The translations under genes were made by a program, and so were the position numbers. 64,000 nt of DNA from Herbaspirillum sp. SJZ107 (lineage in GTDB: Bacteria; Pseudomonadota; Gammaproteobacteria; Burkholderiales; Burkholderiaceae_D), in the NCBI RefSeq assembly GCF_006715485.1, contig NZ_VFNH01000001.1:1798001-1862000 (forward strand), written 5' to 3'. The first letter of the stretch is position 1, and each line of letters starts with the position of its first letter. The notes beneath the pieces were generated by a model that made no database searches, had not been told where the DNA came from, and saw only the letters and a list, made by a program, of their open reading frames with translations. Shown here piece after piece: positions 22,185 to 31,800 of this stretch.

Positions 22185-24194
22185 TCAAGCCACCTTTTTG
22201 CGTGCGCGCGGACCCGTTGCGCCCCGTCCACGGCGTTCGAATCCCGGCGGATTGGCCGGTCCCGGACCCTGCGGCGGTTGGCGCTCACCGGGATAGGCTA
22301 ACACTTCTGCCGTTTCTCCGACGCGCGTCCATTCAATCGGGAAATCCGGACCGCGCCGGGTGCGCCAGCGTTCGTCGTGGCCGAGCGGGTCGAGGTGCCA
22401 GTTGTAGCGCAGCGCATCGGGTCCGCGGGTGGCCGCCGCCAGCGCCTCGATCGGCGCTTTCGGTACCCTGTCCTCGGTCAGCAGGCCGTTCTTTTCGAGG
22501 AAGGTGTCGGTCAGCTGGGTGTAGCAGAAACCCGACAGCGGGCGGCAGCGATGCAGCGCCGTCATCAGTTCCTGGTAGCGCGCCAGCAGTTCCTTGCCGT
22601 CCTTGGCGGTCGAATAGCCCCAGCCTGCGCCTGCCGGAGATCCCGCAGCGCCCGGCGCCGGCAGGCAGGCGATGCCGCCGAATTCGGACAGGAACAGCGG
22701 CTTGCCCTGGCCGGTGAAACCGTCGATCACGATGCGGCGGCGGTCCGGCTGCACGTGTTCCAGCGTGTAGGCGACGCGTTCGCGGGTGCCGTAGCGCTCG
22801 ATCAGCACCTCCGGGTCCTGCTCGTAGTCGTGGACGCAGACGAAGTCGCCGCACGGGGCTTCCCAGCCGTCGTTGCCGACCACCGGGCGGGTGCCGTCGA
22901 GCGCGCGCGTCATGTGGTACAGCGCGCGCACGAAATCGACCTGGCGCCGGTCGTTCATCAGTTCCGGCACGCCCCAGGATTCGTTGGTCGGCACCCAGGC
23001 CACCACGCAGGGGTGGGACACGTCGCGCTCGACCAGTTCCTTCCACTCTTCCATCACGGTGTGCACGGTGGTGCTGGAGAAGCCGTAGGCGGACGGCATC
23101 TCGGCCCACACGCACAGGCCGAGCACGTCGCACCAGTACAGCCAGCGCGGATCTTCGGACTTCTGGTGCTTGCGCGCGCCGTTGAAGCCGAGGCGCTTGA
23201 TCAGGAGGACGTCGTGGCGCAGCTGGTCGCTCGAGGCCACCATCAGGCTGTCCGGCCAGTAGCCCTGGTCGAGCACCATGCGCAGGTAGTAGGGGCGGCT
23301 GTTGAGCACGAAGCGCTCGCCTTCGACGCTGACGGTGCGCAGCGCGGTGTAGCTCTGCACGGCGTCGAGCAGGTTGCCGTCCGCGGTGCGGATCTCGATC
23401 TCGGCGTCGATCAGCTGCGGGTGTTCCGGACTCCACATCCACTGGCCGCGGGCATCGTCGATGCCGGGATCGGGCAGCTGGAAGATGCGCGACAGGCGCG
23501 GCCCGGTCAGCAGGCAGCGGTCGTCGACCAGCAAGCGGTCGCCCATCTTGAGGCGGACATTGGCCACGCCGCCCGCCGGCACGTGGGCGACGTCGGCGTC
23601 GAGGCGGATCTGCCAGGCGGCGACGTCGGCGATCCAGCGCAGCTGGGTGACGTGGGCGCGCGTCACCTTCTCGATCCAGACCGTGCGCCAGATGCCGCTG
23701 GTGCGCGGATACCAGATCTTGTGCGGCTCGGCTTCCCAGTCCATCTTGCCGCGCGCCTTGTGCATGTCCTGCGGGTCGTCCTCGGCCTGCACCACGATTT
23801 CGAGGCTGGAACCGTCGAGGTGGCGCGTGATGTCGACCGAGAACGGGCTGTGGCCGCCGCGGTGCTCGATCGCGAAGCGGCCGTTGACCCAGACCCGGGC
23901 GCGGTAATTGACGGCGCCGAAATGCAGCATCAGGCGCTCTTCCGCTCCCGGCGCCACCGATGGGATCAATGCGGGATCCAGCAGGAACTGGCGCCGGTAC
24001 CAGACGCGGCGCCGGAAGCCGCGGTCGTGCACGCCGCTGGCGCGTGCCTCGGGGGGATACGGCACGTTGATCGTGCGGTCGTACGGCACCTCGGCCGGGT
24101 CGGCGTACGCCGCCGCGTCGTCGAGCATGGCTTGCCATGGACCGTCCAGGCTGCGCCAGGCGGCGCGCCGCAATTGGGGGCGGGGGTATTCCAC
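22185..24194 (-). CDS. GH2 family glycoside hydrolase, cytoplasmic
   Basis: A 669-residue retaining glycosidase with the GH2 order: sugar-binding jelly roll (about 1-180), immunoglobulin-like domain, then a TIM barrel. The acid/base is Glu405 in PTNESWG and the nucleophile is Glu504 in FLSEFGG. There is no signal peptide, so it acts inside the cell. GH2 includes beta-galactosidases, beta-glucuronidases, beta-mannosidases and alpha-L-arabinopyranosidase-like enzymes, and motifs do not decide among these. It lies between the exported GH43 gene and the ABC importer genes and probably trims imported oligosaccharides. Confidence 0.88.
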   Translation of the reverse strand: MEYPRPQLRRAAWRSLDGPWQAMLDDAAAYADPAEVPYDRTINVPYPPEARASGVHDRGFRRRVWYRRQFLLDPALIPSVAPGAEERLMLHFGAVNYRARVWVNGRFAIEHRGGHSPFSVDITRHLDGSSLEIVVQAEDDPQDMHKARGKMDWEAEPHKIWYPRTSGIWRTVWIEKVTRAHVTQLRWIADVAAWQIRLDADVAHVPAGGVANVRLKMGDRLLVDDRCLLTGPRLSRIFQLPDPGIDDARGQWMWSPEHPQLIDAEIEIRTADGNLLDAVQSYTALRTVSVEGERFVLNSRPYYLRMVLDQGYWPDSLMVASSDQLRHDVLLIKRLGFNGARKHQKSEDPRWLYWCDVLGLCVWAEMPSAYGFSSTTVHTVMEEWKELVERDVSHPCVVAWVPTNESWGVPELMNDRRQVDFVRALYHMTRALDGTRPVVGNDGWEAPCGDFVCVHDYEQDPEVLIERYGTRERVAYTLEHVQPDRRRIVIDGFTGQGKPLFLSEFGGIACLPAPGAAGSPAGAGWGYSTAKDGKELLARYQELMTALHRCRPLSGFCYTQLTDTFLEKNGLLTEDRVPKAPIEALAAATRGPDALRYNWHLDPLGHDERWRTRRGPDFPIEWTRVGETAEVLAYPGERQPPQGPGPANPPGFERRGRGATGPRARKKVA

Positions 24195-24241
24195 GTTGTG
24201 ACTCCTGTTGACTTCTTGTCTCTCACTGCCTGCGACCCACT

Positions 24242-26131
24242 TTACCGACCTGCTTCCGCCGCTGGCAAGGGCTTTCGTACGCGATCATGCGGATCGTATA
24301 TCTGGCGCGACAGCCCGGAAACCGCGATCCGCGTGAACAGTGCGCGGCCGCTGCCGCCCATCGCGACCAGCCCCAGCCGGGCCGGTCCGGGGCGCCCCTT
24401 GTCCAGGCGGTGCGTCCACACGGCACCGCCGACCCAGGCCCGGCCGTCCTGGCTGGAATACGCCGTATAACGTTCCTGGTCGCCGTCGCGGCGGACATCC
24501 AATCGTAACCAGGTGTGACGGCCGGGCGTGCCCGCCAGCGTATTGCCGTAGCGCGGCCAGTCGGGCGGCACCGGCGCCACTTCCTTGCCGAACTCGACCT
24601 GGCGCAGGCCGCCGCGCGCCAGTTCCACCAGCTTGACGTAGTTGTCGTCGTCGCGCATCACCACCAGCCCGGCCTGGGCCGAAGCGCCCTCCTTGACGTC
24701 GAGTTCGAGCTCGGCTTCGATGCGGTAGTCGCCGCTGCGCGGCAGCGCCGCCTGCAGCACGCTGGCCGTGTTGGTGTCGACGTACAGGTCGCCCGGCTCG
24801 ACCGGCAGCGCCAGGCCGCGCGTGTCCGCGGTCGCGGCCAGGGCAGCGTCGGCGCGCGGGCGCAGCCATTGCCAGCGTTCGTCGAGGCGCGGGTCGCGCA
24901 GCGTGTCCGTCCACAGCGGCGTCGCCTGCTGCTCGGGCAGCGGCATCGGTGTTCGAGGCGCGGGCGCGCCGGCGCCTGCCACGACGATCGGCGCCGCCAT
25001 CGGGCCGTCGTTCGGCGCCTGCCCGCCACCGGCGACCGGCCAGCCGTCGACCCAGTCGATCCGGTCGAGCATGGCCAGGCGCCGGGTCAGCTTGTCCTTG
25101 GCGCTGAAGAAGGGTTCGTTCTGGTCGATCGCGTGATAAATGGTCCACCACCCGCCGGCGGCGTCGGTGAACACCGTATTGTGGCCAGGGCCGACCCAGC
25201 GGTTGCCGTTCTGGAGCAGGAACGGGGTGCCGCCGGCGCGGCCCTTGGCCATGTCGTTGCCGAAGCGGTCGAGGAAGGGGCCTTCCGGCGTACGCGCGCG
25301 GCCGACGAACACGCCGTAGCCGGTCAGCGGGCCGTTGCAGCAGTTGGTGGCGGAGGCGAACATGTACCACCAGCCGCCGTGCTGGACGACGTCGGTGCCT
25401 TCGTAGCGGCCGTCGGCGCCGACCCGGATGGCGTCGCCGTGCACCGCCATGCCGTCGCCGTCCAGCCGGCGCACCCAGGTGCCGCCACCATAGCTGCCGT
25501 AGTACAGATACTTGCGCTCACCGTCGACCACCACCTTCGGATCGTAGACCCAGTGGAAGGCGCAGCGGGGGCCGGCGCGCTGCGGCCCCACCACTGGCGC
25601 CCGGCTGGCGCGCCACGGCCCGGCCGGACTCTCGGACGTGGCCACGCCGATCGCGCTGTCCGTCCCGCAGCCGGGTTCCGGGCTGTGGGCGTCGACCACG
25701 TCGGTGACGGTGAAATACAGGTAATAGCGGCCGTTCATGTAGACCGGTTCCGGGGCCCACAGGCCCGACGTCGGGTCGGCCAGGCCCTGCGGCCGGTCGA
25801 TGAAGGCGTCGGCCACGAAGTCCCAGTGCACCAGGTCGTTCGAGCGGTAGACCGGCATCATGCGGAACTTCCAGCCGCCGTCGCCCTCGTGGCCCGAGCG
25901 TTCGCGCTTCGAGACCGGGTCGCTGGTGCAGTACAGGTACCAGGTCGGCTTGCGCGCGCGCGGGTCGCGCAGCACGGCCGGGTCGGCGCAGTTCTGGGCA
26001 AGTTCGCCGCTGGCCAGGCGCACCGGCAGCGGGTTCTGGTACAGGGCAGGCGGCGTCGCGGGTGCACCTGCGGCAGCGCACAGGGGCGCGGCGCAGGCGC
26101 ATGCCGCCAGCCAGTGGCCGGGTCGGGTCAT
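24242..26131 (-). CDS. exported two-domain GH43 glycoside hydrolase
   Basis: A 629-residue enzyme with a signal peptide of about 25 residues. The N-terminal propeller carries Asp50 in CADPAV, Asp197 in VYDPKV and Glu244 in RYEGTDV as the likely GH43 triad. From about 430 a beta-sandwich resembling the concanavalin-like GH43 C-terminal domain follows. The start at 26131 has a GGAG ribosome site; the open frame extends upstream to 26299 without one. As first gene of the glycan locus and the only hydrolase in it with an export signal, it probably releases the oligosaccharides taken up by the receptor. The activity is likely arabinosidase or xylosidase. Confidence 0.87.
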   Translation of the reverse strand: MTRPGHWLAACACAAPLCAAAGAPATPPALYQNPLPVRLASGELAQNCADPAVLRDPRARKPTWYLYCTSDPVSKRERSGHEGDGGWKFRMMPVYRSNDLVHWDFVADAFIDRPQGLADPTSGLWAPEPVYMNGRYYLYFTVTDVVDAHSPEPGCGTDSAIGVATSESPAGPWRASRAPVVGPQRAGPRCAFHWVYDPKVVVDGERKYLYYGSYGGGTWVRRLDGDGMAVHGDAIRVGADGRYEGTDVVQHGGWWYMFASATNCCNGPLTGYGVFVGRARTPEGPFLDRFGNDMAKGRAGGTPFLLQNGNRWVGPGHNTVFTDAAGGWWTIYHAIDQNEPFFSAKDKLTRRLAMLDRIDWVDGWPVAGGGQAPNDGPMAAPIVVAGAGAPAPRTPMPLPEQQATPLWTDTLRDPRLDERWQWLRPRADAALAATADTRGLALPVEPGDLYVDTNTASVLQAALPRSGDYRIEAELELDVKEGASAQAGLVVMRDDDNYVKLVELARGGLRQVEFGKEVAPVPPDWPRYGNTLAGTPGRHTWLRLDVRRDGDQERYTAYSSQDGRAWVGGAVWTHRLDKGRPGPARLGLVAMGGSGRALFTRIAVSGLSRQIYDPHDRVRKPLPAAEAGR

Positions 26132-26298
26132 GCTGGGTCTCCTTTTTTGTTGTCGGGCGAGCTTACTGCAAGCGCTCTGGTCCATGTTGCACGCTTGAAA
26201 ACCGCTCCGCAAGGGATATTGAACGCGATGGGGCCGTCCCCGGCAAGGCCTCCCGCGCTCTGGTATCATTGCACCCATTTCGATTCCCCATTTCCCCA

Positions 26299-26841
26299 AT
26301 GCCCACGAGGATGACTTTCCGTCATGGACGCAGCGCCACGTTTGCGGCCATGCTGGCCGCAGCGCTGGTGCCGGCCGCCGGCCAGGCTGCCGATATGGTG
26401 TTGCGCCCGTGGCCGGCCGCCCAGCCGACGCCGGCCCTGAAGCTGGCCGGCCTGGACGGCCAGCCCTGGGACCTGGCCCAGCTGCGCGGCAAGGTGGTGG
26501 TGGTGAATTTCTGGGCCAGCTGGTGCGGCCCGTGCGTGGCCGAGCTGCCGGTGCTGGGCGCCCTGGCGGGGCGGCCGGCGTGGCGCGGCAAGGTGGCCGT
26601 GGTCGGCGTCAACTACAAGGAATCGCTGGACACCATCAAGGACTTCACCGGTGCGCGCAGCATCCCTTACCCGATCCTGCGCGACCGCTCCGGCGACATG
26701 TTCAAGGCCTGGACCGCCGGCGTGATGCCGACCACGATCCTGGTCGACCGCCAGGGCCGGGCACGCTGGCGCAGTGCCGGCGAGATCGACGCCGGCGACA
26801 CCGGCCTGCAGCGCAGCATCGACGCCCTGCTGGCGGAATGA
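26299..26841 (+). CDS. TlpA-like periplasmic thioredoxin-fold protein
   Basis: A 180-residue TlpA/ResA/DsbE-family protein. After a signal peptide ending near GQAAD, the thioredoxin fold has the active site WCGPC with Cys76 and Cys79 and a cis-proline loop GVMPTTILVD. It is probably a periplasmic disulfide reductant. The ATG at 26299 lacks a clear ribosome site, and a second ATG at 26311 is possible. It leads a same-strand series with a transglutaminase-like protein, MerT and MerP. It could keep the cysteines of MerP or MerT reduced, which is inference. Confidence 0.88.
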   Translation: MPTRMTFRHGRSATFAAMLAAALVPAAGQAADMVLRPWPAAQPTPALKLAGLDGQPWDLAQLRGKVVVVNFWASWCGPCVAELPVLGALAGRPAWRGKVAVVGVNYKESLDTIKDFTGARSIPYPILRDRSGDMFKAWTAGVMPTTILVDRQGRARWRSAGEIDAGDTGLQRSIDALLAE

Positions 26842-26919
26842 CCGGGGCGGCCGCCGCCCGGACGGCAGCGCAGGCGACACCCAACCATTGCACGACCAAT
26901 AACCAAGGAAAAAACGAGC

Positions 26920-28044
26920 ATGACTGACACCAACCACCTCCGCCGCACCGTCCTGAAAGCCGCCGGCGGCCTCCTGCTGGCGAGCGCCCTGCCGCGCACC
27001 CTGCTGGCCCAGACCGCCGCGGCAGTGCAGGAGCGCCACTTCGACCCGAAGCCGGGCGAGTGGAAGAGCTACGAGGTGGTGACCCAAGTGAGCCTGCAGC
27101 GTGCCGAGGGGCCGTCGACGGTGTGGGTGCCGCTGCCGGCGCTCGACACCGACTGGCAGCGCACGCTGTCCAACAACTGGACCGGCAATGCGAAGAGCGT
27201 CAAGGTCGGCAACGACAGCCGCTACGGCGCCAAGTACCTGGTCGCGCAATTCGACGGCTCGGCCCCGCCGATGCTGGAAGTGGTGTCGCGCGTGCAGACC
27301 CGCGACCGCGGCGAGGACTGGAAGAAGGCCACGCCGGGCGGCGAGTCGGCCGAAGACCTGCGCCTGTGGCTGCGTCCGACCGACCTGATGCCGCTGGACG
27401 GCATCGTGCTGAAGACCGCCAACCAGATCGTGGCCGGCGCCCGCACCGACGAAGACAAGGTCCAGCGCATCTACGACTGGATCCTGCTGAACACCTTCCG
27501 CGAGCCGAAGGTCAAGGGTTGCGGCCTCGGCGACATCAAGACCATGCTGGAAACCGCGAACCTGAGCGGCAAGTGCGCCGACCTGAACGGCCTGTTCGTC
27601 GGCCTGTGCCGCGCCGTCGGCGTGCCGGCGCGTGACGTCTACGGCGTGCGCATCGCCCCGAGCGCCTTCGGCTACCGCGAGCTGGGCGGCAAGCCGGCCG
27701 CGCTGCAGGGCGCCCAGCACTGCCGCGCCGAGGTCTACCTGAAGCGCCACGGCTGGGTCGCGATGGACCCGGCCGACGTCACCAAGGTGATGCGCCAGGA
27801 AACCGCCGACTGGATCAAGGATCCGGACCACCCGATCGTGGCGCCGGTGCGCAAGGCGCTGTTCGGCGGCTGGGAGGGCAACTGGATGGGCTACAACTTC
27901 GGCCACGACGTGCACCTGCAGGACTCGAAGGTGATCGGCAAGGTCGGCTTCCTGATGTACCCGCAGGCCGAGAACCGTGGCGAAGCCTACGATTCCATGA
28001 ACCCGGACGCGTTCAAGTACACGATCACCTCGCGTTCGATCTGA
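26920..28044 (+). CDS. Tat-exported transglutaminase-like protease-fold protein
   Basis: A 374-residue protein with a twin-arginine signal (Arg8-Arg9 followed by TVLKAAGG and a hydrophobic stretch ending LLAQ). The transglutaminase-like domain carries a plausible triad: Cys219 in SGKCADLNG, His267 in AQHCRAEVY and Asp283 in AMDPADV. Such bacterial proteins are usually peptidases or amidases. Here it lies 78 bases after the thioredoxin gene and 14 before merT, suggesting one transcript. The substrate is unknown; Tat export implies it folds in the cytoplasm. Confidence 0.85.
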   Translation: MTDTNHLRRTVLKAAGGLLLASALPRTLLAQTAAAVQERHFDPKPGEWKSYEVVTQVSLQRAEGPSTVWVPLPALDTDWQRTLSNNWTGNAKSVKVGNDSRYGAKYLVAQFDGSAPPMLEVVSRVQTRDRGEDWKKATPGGESAEDLRLWLRPTDLMPLDGIVLKTANQIVAGARTDEDKVQRIYDWILLNTFREPKVKGCGLGDIKTMLETANLSGKCADLNGLFVGLCRAVGVPARDVYGVRIAPSAFGYRELGGKPAALQGAQHCRAEVYLKRHGWVAMDPADVTKVMRQETADWIKDPDHPIVAPVRKALFGGWEGNWMGYNFGHDVHLQDSKVIGKVGFLMYPQAENRGEAYDSMNPDAFKYTITSRSI

Positions 28045-28058
28045 GATTGCAATAGACG

Positions 28059-28445
28059 ATGTCCAGCCTAGAACCCGTGACTGTTTCGAATTCCGCCGCC
28101 GGCAGCGAACGCAAGGCCGGCCGCCTGGTCGCGCTCGCCGTGGTGGCCTCGCTGCTGGCCTCGACCTGCTGCGTGCTGCCGCTGGTGCTGGTGCTGGTCG
28201 GGATCACCGGGGCCTGGATGTCGACGCTGGTGGCGATGAAGCCGGTGACACCGTACGCGACCGCGGTCTGCATCGGCGCGCTCGGCTGGGCCGGCTGGCT
28301 GCTGTTCAAGCCGGCCGCGGCCTGCGATATCGAGGACGGCAGTTGCGCCACCACCCGCCCGGTGGCACGCCGCGTGTTCGTCGTGTGCGCGCTGCTGATC
28401 GGCCTGCTGCTGAGTTTCCCCCAATTTGCACCGCTGTTCTACTAA
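28059..28445 (+). CDS. merT: MerT-like mercuric ion transport protein
   Basis: A 128-residue inner-membrane protein with three predicted helices. Cys37-Cys38 lie in the first helix (STCCVLPL, followed by GITGAWM), the MerT signature pair, and a second pair, Cys89 and Cys96, sits in the cytoplasmic loop. MerT receives Hg(II) from periplasmic MerP and moves it to the cytoplasm for MerA. Neither merA nor merR is in the vicinity, so mercury may not be the physiological substrate, or detoxification occurs elsewhere in the genome. Confidence 0.85.
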   Translation: MSSLEPVTVSNSAAGSERKAGRLVALAVVASLLASTCCVLPLVLVLVGITGAWMSTLVAMKPVTPYATAVCIGALGWAGWLLFKPAAACDIEDGSCATTRPVARRVFVVCALLIGLLLSFPQFAPLFY

Positions 28446-28457
28446 ACCCTGGATGCC

Positions 28458-28754
28458 ATGATGACCAAATCCTTCCTCGCCCTGCCGCTGCTTGCCACCC
28501 TCATCGCCGCACCGCAGTTCGCGTTCGCCAAGCAGCAGACGGTGTCGCTGAACGTGCCGACCATGGATTGCGCAACCTGCCCGATCACGATCAAGGCGGC
28601 GCTGAGCAAGGTGCCGGGGGTGGCCAAGGTCAAGGTCAGCTACGAGAAGCGCGAGGCGGTGATCGTGTATGACGATGCGCAGGCGACGGTGGCCGACCTC
28701 AAGAAGGCGACCGAGGATGTGGGGTATCCGGCGATGCTGAAGATGGCGCGGTAA
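28458..28754 (+). CDS. merP: MerP-like periplasmic heavy-metal-binding protein
   Basis: A 98-residue protein with a signal peptide of about 24 residues and one heavy-metal-associated domain. The metal site is Cys38 and Cys41 in TMDCATCPIT, followed by KVPGVAKVKVSYEKREAVI, the MerP pattern. It lies 12 bases after merT and would pass a thiophilic metal to it. The gene ends the series and is followed by a strong hairpin. MerP is established in mercury uptake; its role in a cluster without merA is unclear. Confidence 0.9.
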   Translation: MMTKSFLALPLLATLIAAPQFAFAKQQTVSLNVPTMDCATCPITIKAALSKVPGVAKVKVSYEKREAVIVYDDAQATVADLKKATEDVGYPAMLKMAR

Positions 28755-28780
28755 AGTAATTTACCTGCCAACCTGAAAAC

Positions 28781-28808
28781 CGTCGCCCCTGCGCAGGCAG
28801 GGGCGACG
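28781..28808 (+). terminator. terminator after merP
   Basis: An 11-base-pair stem, CGTCGCCCCTG with its complement CAGGGGCGACG, loop CGCAGG, followed by TTGTTTTATT. It ends the merP transcript, and the A-rich side gives weak function for the convergent kinase gene. The outer arms match the hairpin at 13878. Confidence 0.85.
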
Positions 28809-28824
28809 TTGTTTTATTGCGCGG

Positions 28825-31800
28825 CTAGGCGCCCTTCCCCCGCCGCGGCAGCAACTCCCTCACCACCGCATTCAGTCTCTCCACCGACACCGGCTTGCCC
28901 AGGTGCGCCGAGAACCCGGCCGCGCGTGCCTCGGCGATGTCGGCGTCGCGCCGCATGCCGGTGATCGCCACCGCCGGCAGGTTCGCATACTTCGGCATCG
29001 CGTGCGCGCGGCGCAGGAATTCGTAGCCGTCGATCTCCGGCATCGAGATGTCCGAGATCAGCAGGTCGATGTCCTCGCGCGCGAGGATGTCGAGGCCCTG
29101 CAGCGCGCCGGTCGCCGCGAACACGGTGGCACCGCTCATTTCCAGCAGCGACTGGAACACGTGCAGCATGTCTTCCATGTCGTCCACCAGCAGGATGCGC
29201 AGCCCGCTCATGCCTTCGTCGTCGTCGGCCGCGGCGCCGGGCAGCGGCGTCGCCTTGCTGTCCAGCAGCGGCAGCCACAGCGTGAAGCGGGCGCCCTTGC
29301 CGATGCCGTCCGAGGCCGCCTCGACGCGGCCGCCGTGCAGGCCGATGATCTCGCGCACCAGCGCCAGGCCGATCCCGAGGCCGCCCTTGGAGCGGGTGGT
29401 CACCGACATGCTCTGGCCGTACATGTCGAACACGTGCGGCAGGAAGGTCGGCGCGATGCCCTGGCCGTTGTCGATCACGTCGATCCGCACGAAACCGTCT
29501 TCGCGCGACAGGCGCGCCTCGATGCGCCCGAACCTGGGGGTGAATTTCACGGCATTGCTGAGCAGGTTCATGACCACCTGCTCGACCCGCACCACGTCGG
29601 CCAGCACGGTGGCGCCGTCGGCGCTGCCGTGCATCTCGATGGTGAGGTCCTTGGCTGCCGGGTCGCTGCGGGCGACGTCGACGATACCCTGCACCACCGC
29701 ATCCAGCACCACCGGCGCCATCGTCAGCGACAGCTTGCCGGTGCGCACCCGCGAGATGTCCATCAGGTCGTCGATGATCTTGGCCTGGCTCATCACCGCG
29801 TTGCGGATGATCGTGGCGGCGCGGGTGAAGGTCGGCGACTGGCGCAGCTCGGGCATGCGCGACAGCAGCTCGACGTTAATGTGGATCATGTTGAGCGGAT
29901 GGCGCAGCTCGTGCGACATCACGGCCAGGAACTCGTCCTTCAGCGCGGCCGCGTTCTCGGCGTCGCAGCGCTCGGCCTGTTCGCGGTTGAGCGCCTGTTC
30001 GCGCTCCTTGCCCTGGCGTTCGCGCGCGGTCTCGTCGCGCGCGATCTTGGCATAGCCGTACAGCTGGCCGCGGCCGTCCTCGCCGCGCAGCGGGGTGGTG
30101 ACGCCGCTGCAGAAGAAGCGCGACCCATCCTTGCGCACGTGCCAGCGCTCGTCCTCGGCGCGGCCGTCCTCGCGCGCACGGCGCAGCTCGTCGGCCGGCG
30201 CGCCCCTGGCTACGTCTTCCGGCGTGAACAGGCGATCCAGCACCTGGCCCAGCATTTCCTGCTCGCTGTAGCCGAACAGGGTTTCGGCGCCCTTGTTCCA
30301 GCTGGTCGTGCGCCCGAGCTCGTCCTGGGTGATGATGGCGAAGTCGTTGGCGCTTTCGGCCACCATGCGCATGCGCGCCTCGCTGGCGCGCGCCTGTTCC
30401 TCGGCGTGGCGGCGCAGCGTGATGTCGAAGAAAGTCATCACCGCGCCTTCGATGCGGTCTTCGTTGGTGCGGTAAGGCAGCAGGCGCACGATGTAATAGC
30501 GGCCGTCGTTGCTGCGCACCTCGCGCTCGACCACGCGCAGGGTGTCGAAGGTGGCGCTGACATCCTCGGCCAGCTGGTCGTAGTCGAGCTTGTGGGTCAG
30601 GTCCAGCAGCGAGCGGCCGACGTCGGAGGTGATGATCGAGAACAGGTCGGCCGCGCGCGGCGTGAAGCGCTTGATGCGCAGGCCACTGTCCACAAAAATG
30701 GTGGCGATGTCGGTCGAGGCGATCAGGTTGTTCAGGTCGTCGTTGGCCTTGCCGGTTTCCTCGACCTTGACCTTGAGTTCGTAGTTGACGGTGACCAGTT
30801 CCTCGTTCACCGACTGCAGCTCTTCCTTGCTGGTTTCCAGCTCTTCGGTGGCCGAGCGCAGCTCTTCGTTGATGGCCTGCAGTTCCTCGTTCGAGGCGCG
30901 CAGCTCCTCGGTCGAGATCTCGGAATTCTCCAGGGTTTCCTGCAGCTGTTCGCGCTTGCGCGCCAGCTCGGCCTCGAGCTGGGCCAGCACCACGTCGTGG
31001 CTGCCGTTCGGACGCGCCGGAATGGCCTTGTCGGACGCCGCCTCGACAGGGTTGAACAGCACCAGCAGAAACTCGTTCTCGGCCTCGGGGTCGCGGTAGG
31101 GCCGCACCGTCATCACCACCGTGCCCATCGCCTCCTTGTCGGCCAGCTCGATCGGGCGGCACTCCACCGCGGTGCCGTGCTGGGTGGCCTGGTACATGGC
31201 CGAGCGCAGGTCGAGCCGCAGTTCGGGCAGCACCAGCGACAGCACGTTGCGCGACGGTTCGCCGCCGCCCATGCGCAGGAAGCGCCCGGCCTGCTCGGAC
31301 ATGTGCACGATATTGCCGTCGGCGTCGAGCACAGCCGAGGGCGGCGCGCTCTGGGCCAGCGCACGCTGGTGCAGCTCGGCGTAGGAGAACTGGCGCTTGC
31401 CCGGCAGCTTGGGGCGGCTGACCTCGGGCAGGCGCGTGCCATACACCGCCGACGACGGGTTCTGGTGGTGGGCAGGACGGTTGTCGGTGCGGGCGCGGTA
31501 GATGCGGTTCTTCTTGTCGACCGGAACGAAATACTCGGCCACCGATTCGGCCGATTCCGAGGTGCCCAGGAACAGGTAGCCGCCGGGTTTCAGCGCGAAA
31601 TGGAAGGTCTGCAGCACGCGCACCTGGACGTCGCGGGTCAGGTAGATCAGCAGGTTGCGGCAGGACACCAGGTCGAGGCGCGAAAACGGCGGGTCGCGAA
31701 GCAGGTTGTGCGAGGCGAACAGGATACGGTCGCGCAGCGGCTTGCGGATGCGATAGCGGTCGTCTTCCTTGGTGAAATACTGGCGCAGGCGCGACGGCGC

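Noticed and set aside
26172..26190. LacI-type operator in front of the exported GH43 gene (GCAAGCGCTCTGG)
   Set aside because: Only the central AGCGCT is symmetrical; the arms do not pair well and no second copy was found in the locus.
26299..28754. A mercury-resistance transposon
   Set aside because: No transposase, resolvase, terminal inverted repeats, merR or merA; base composition matches the neighbours.
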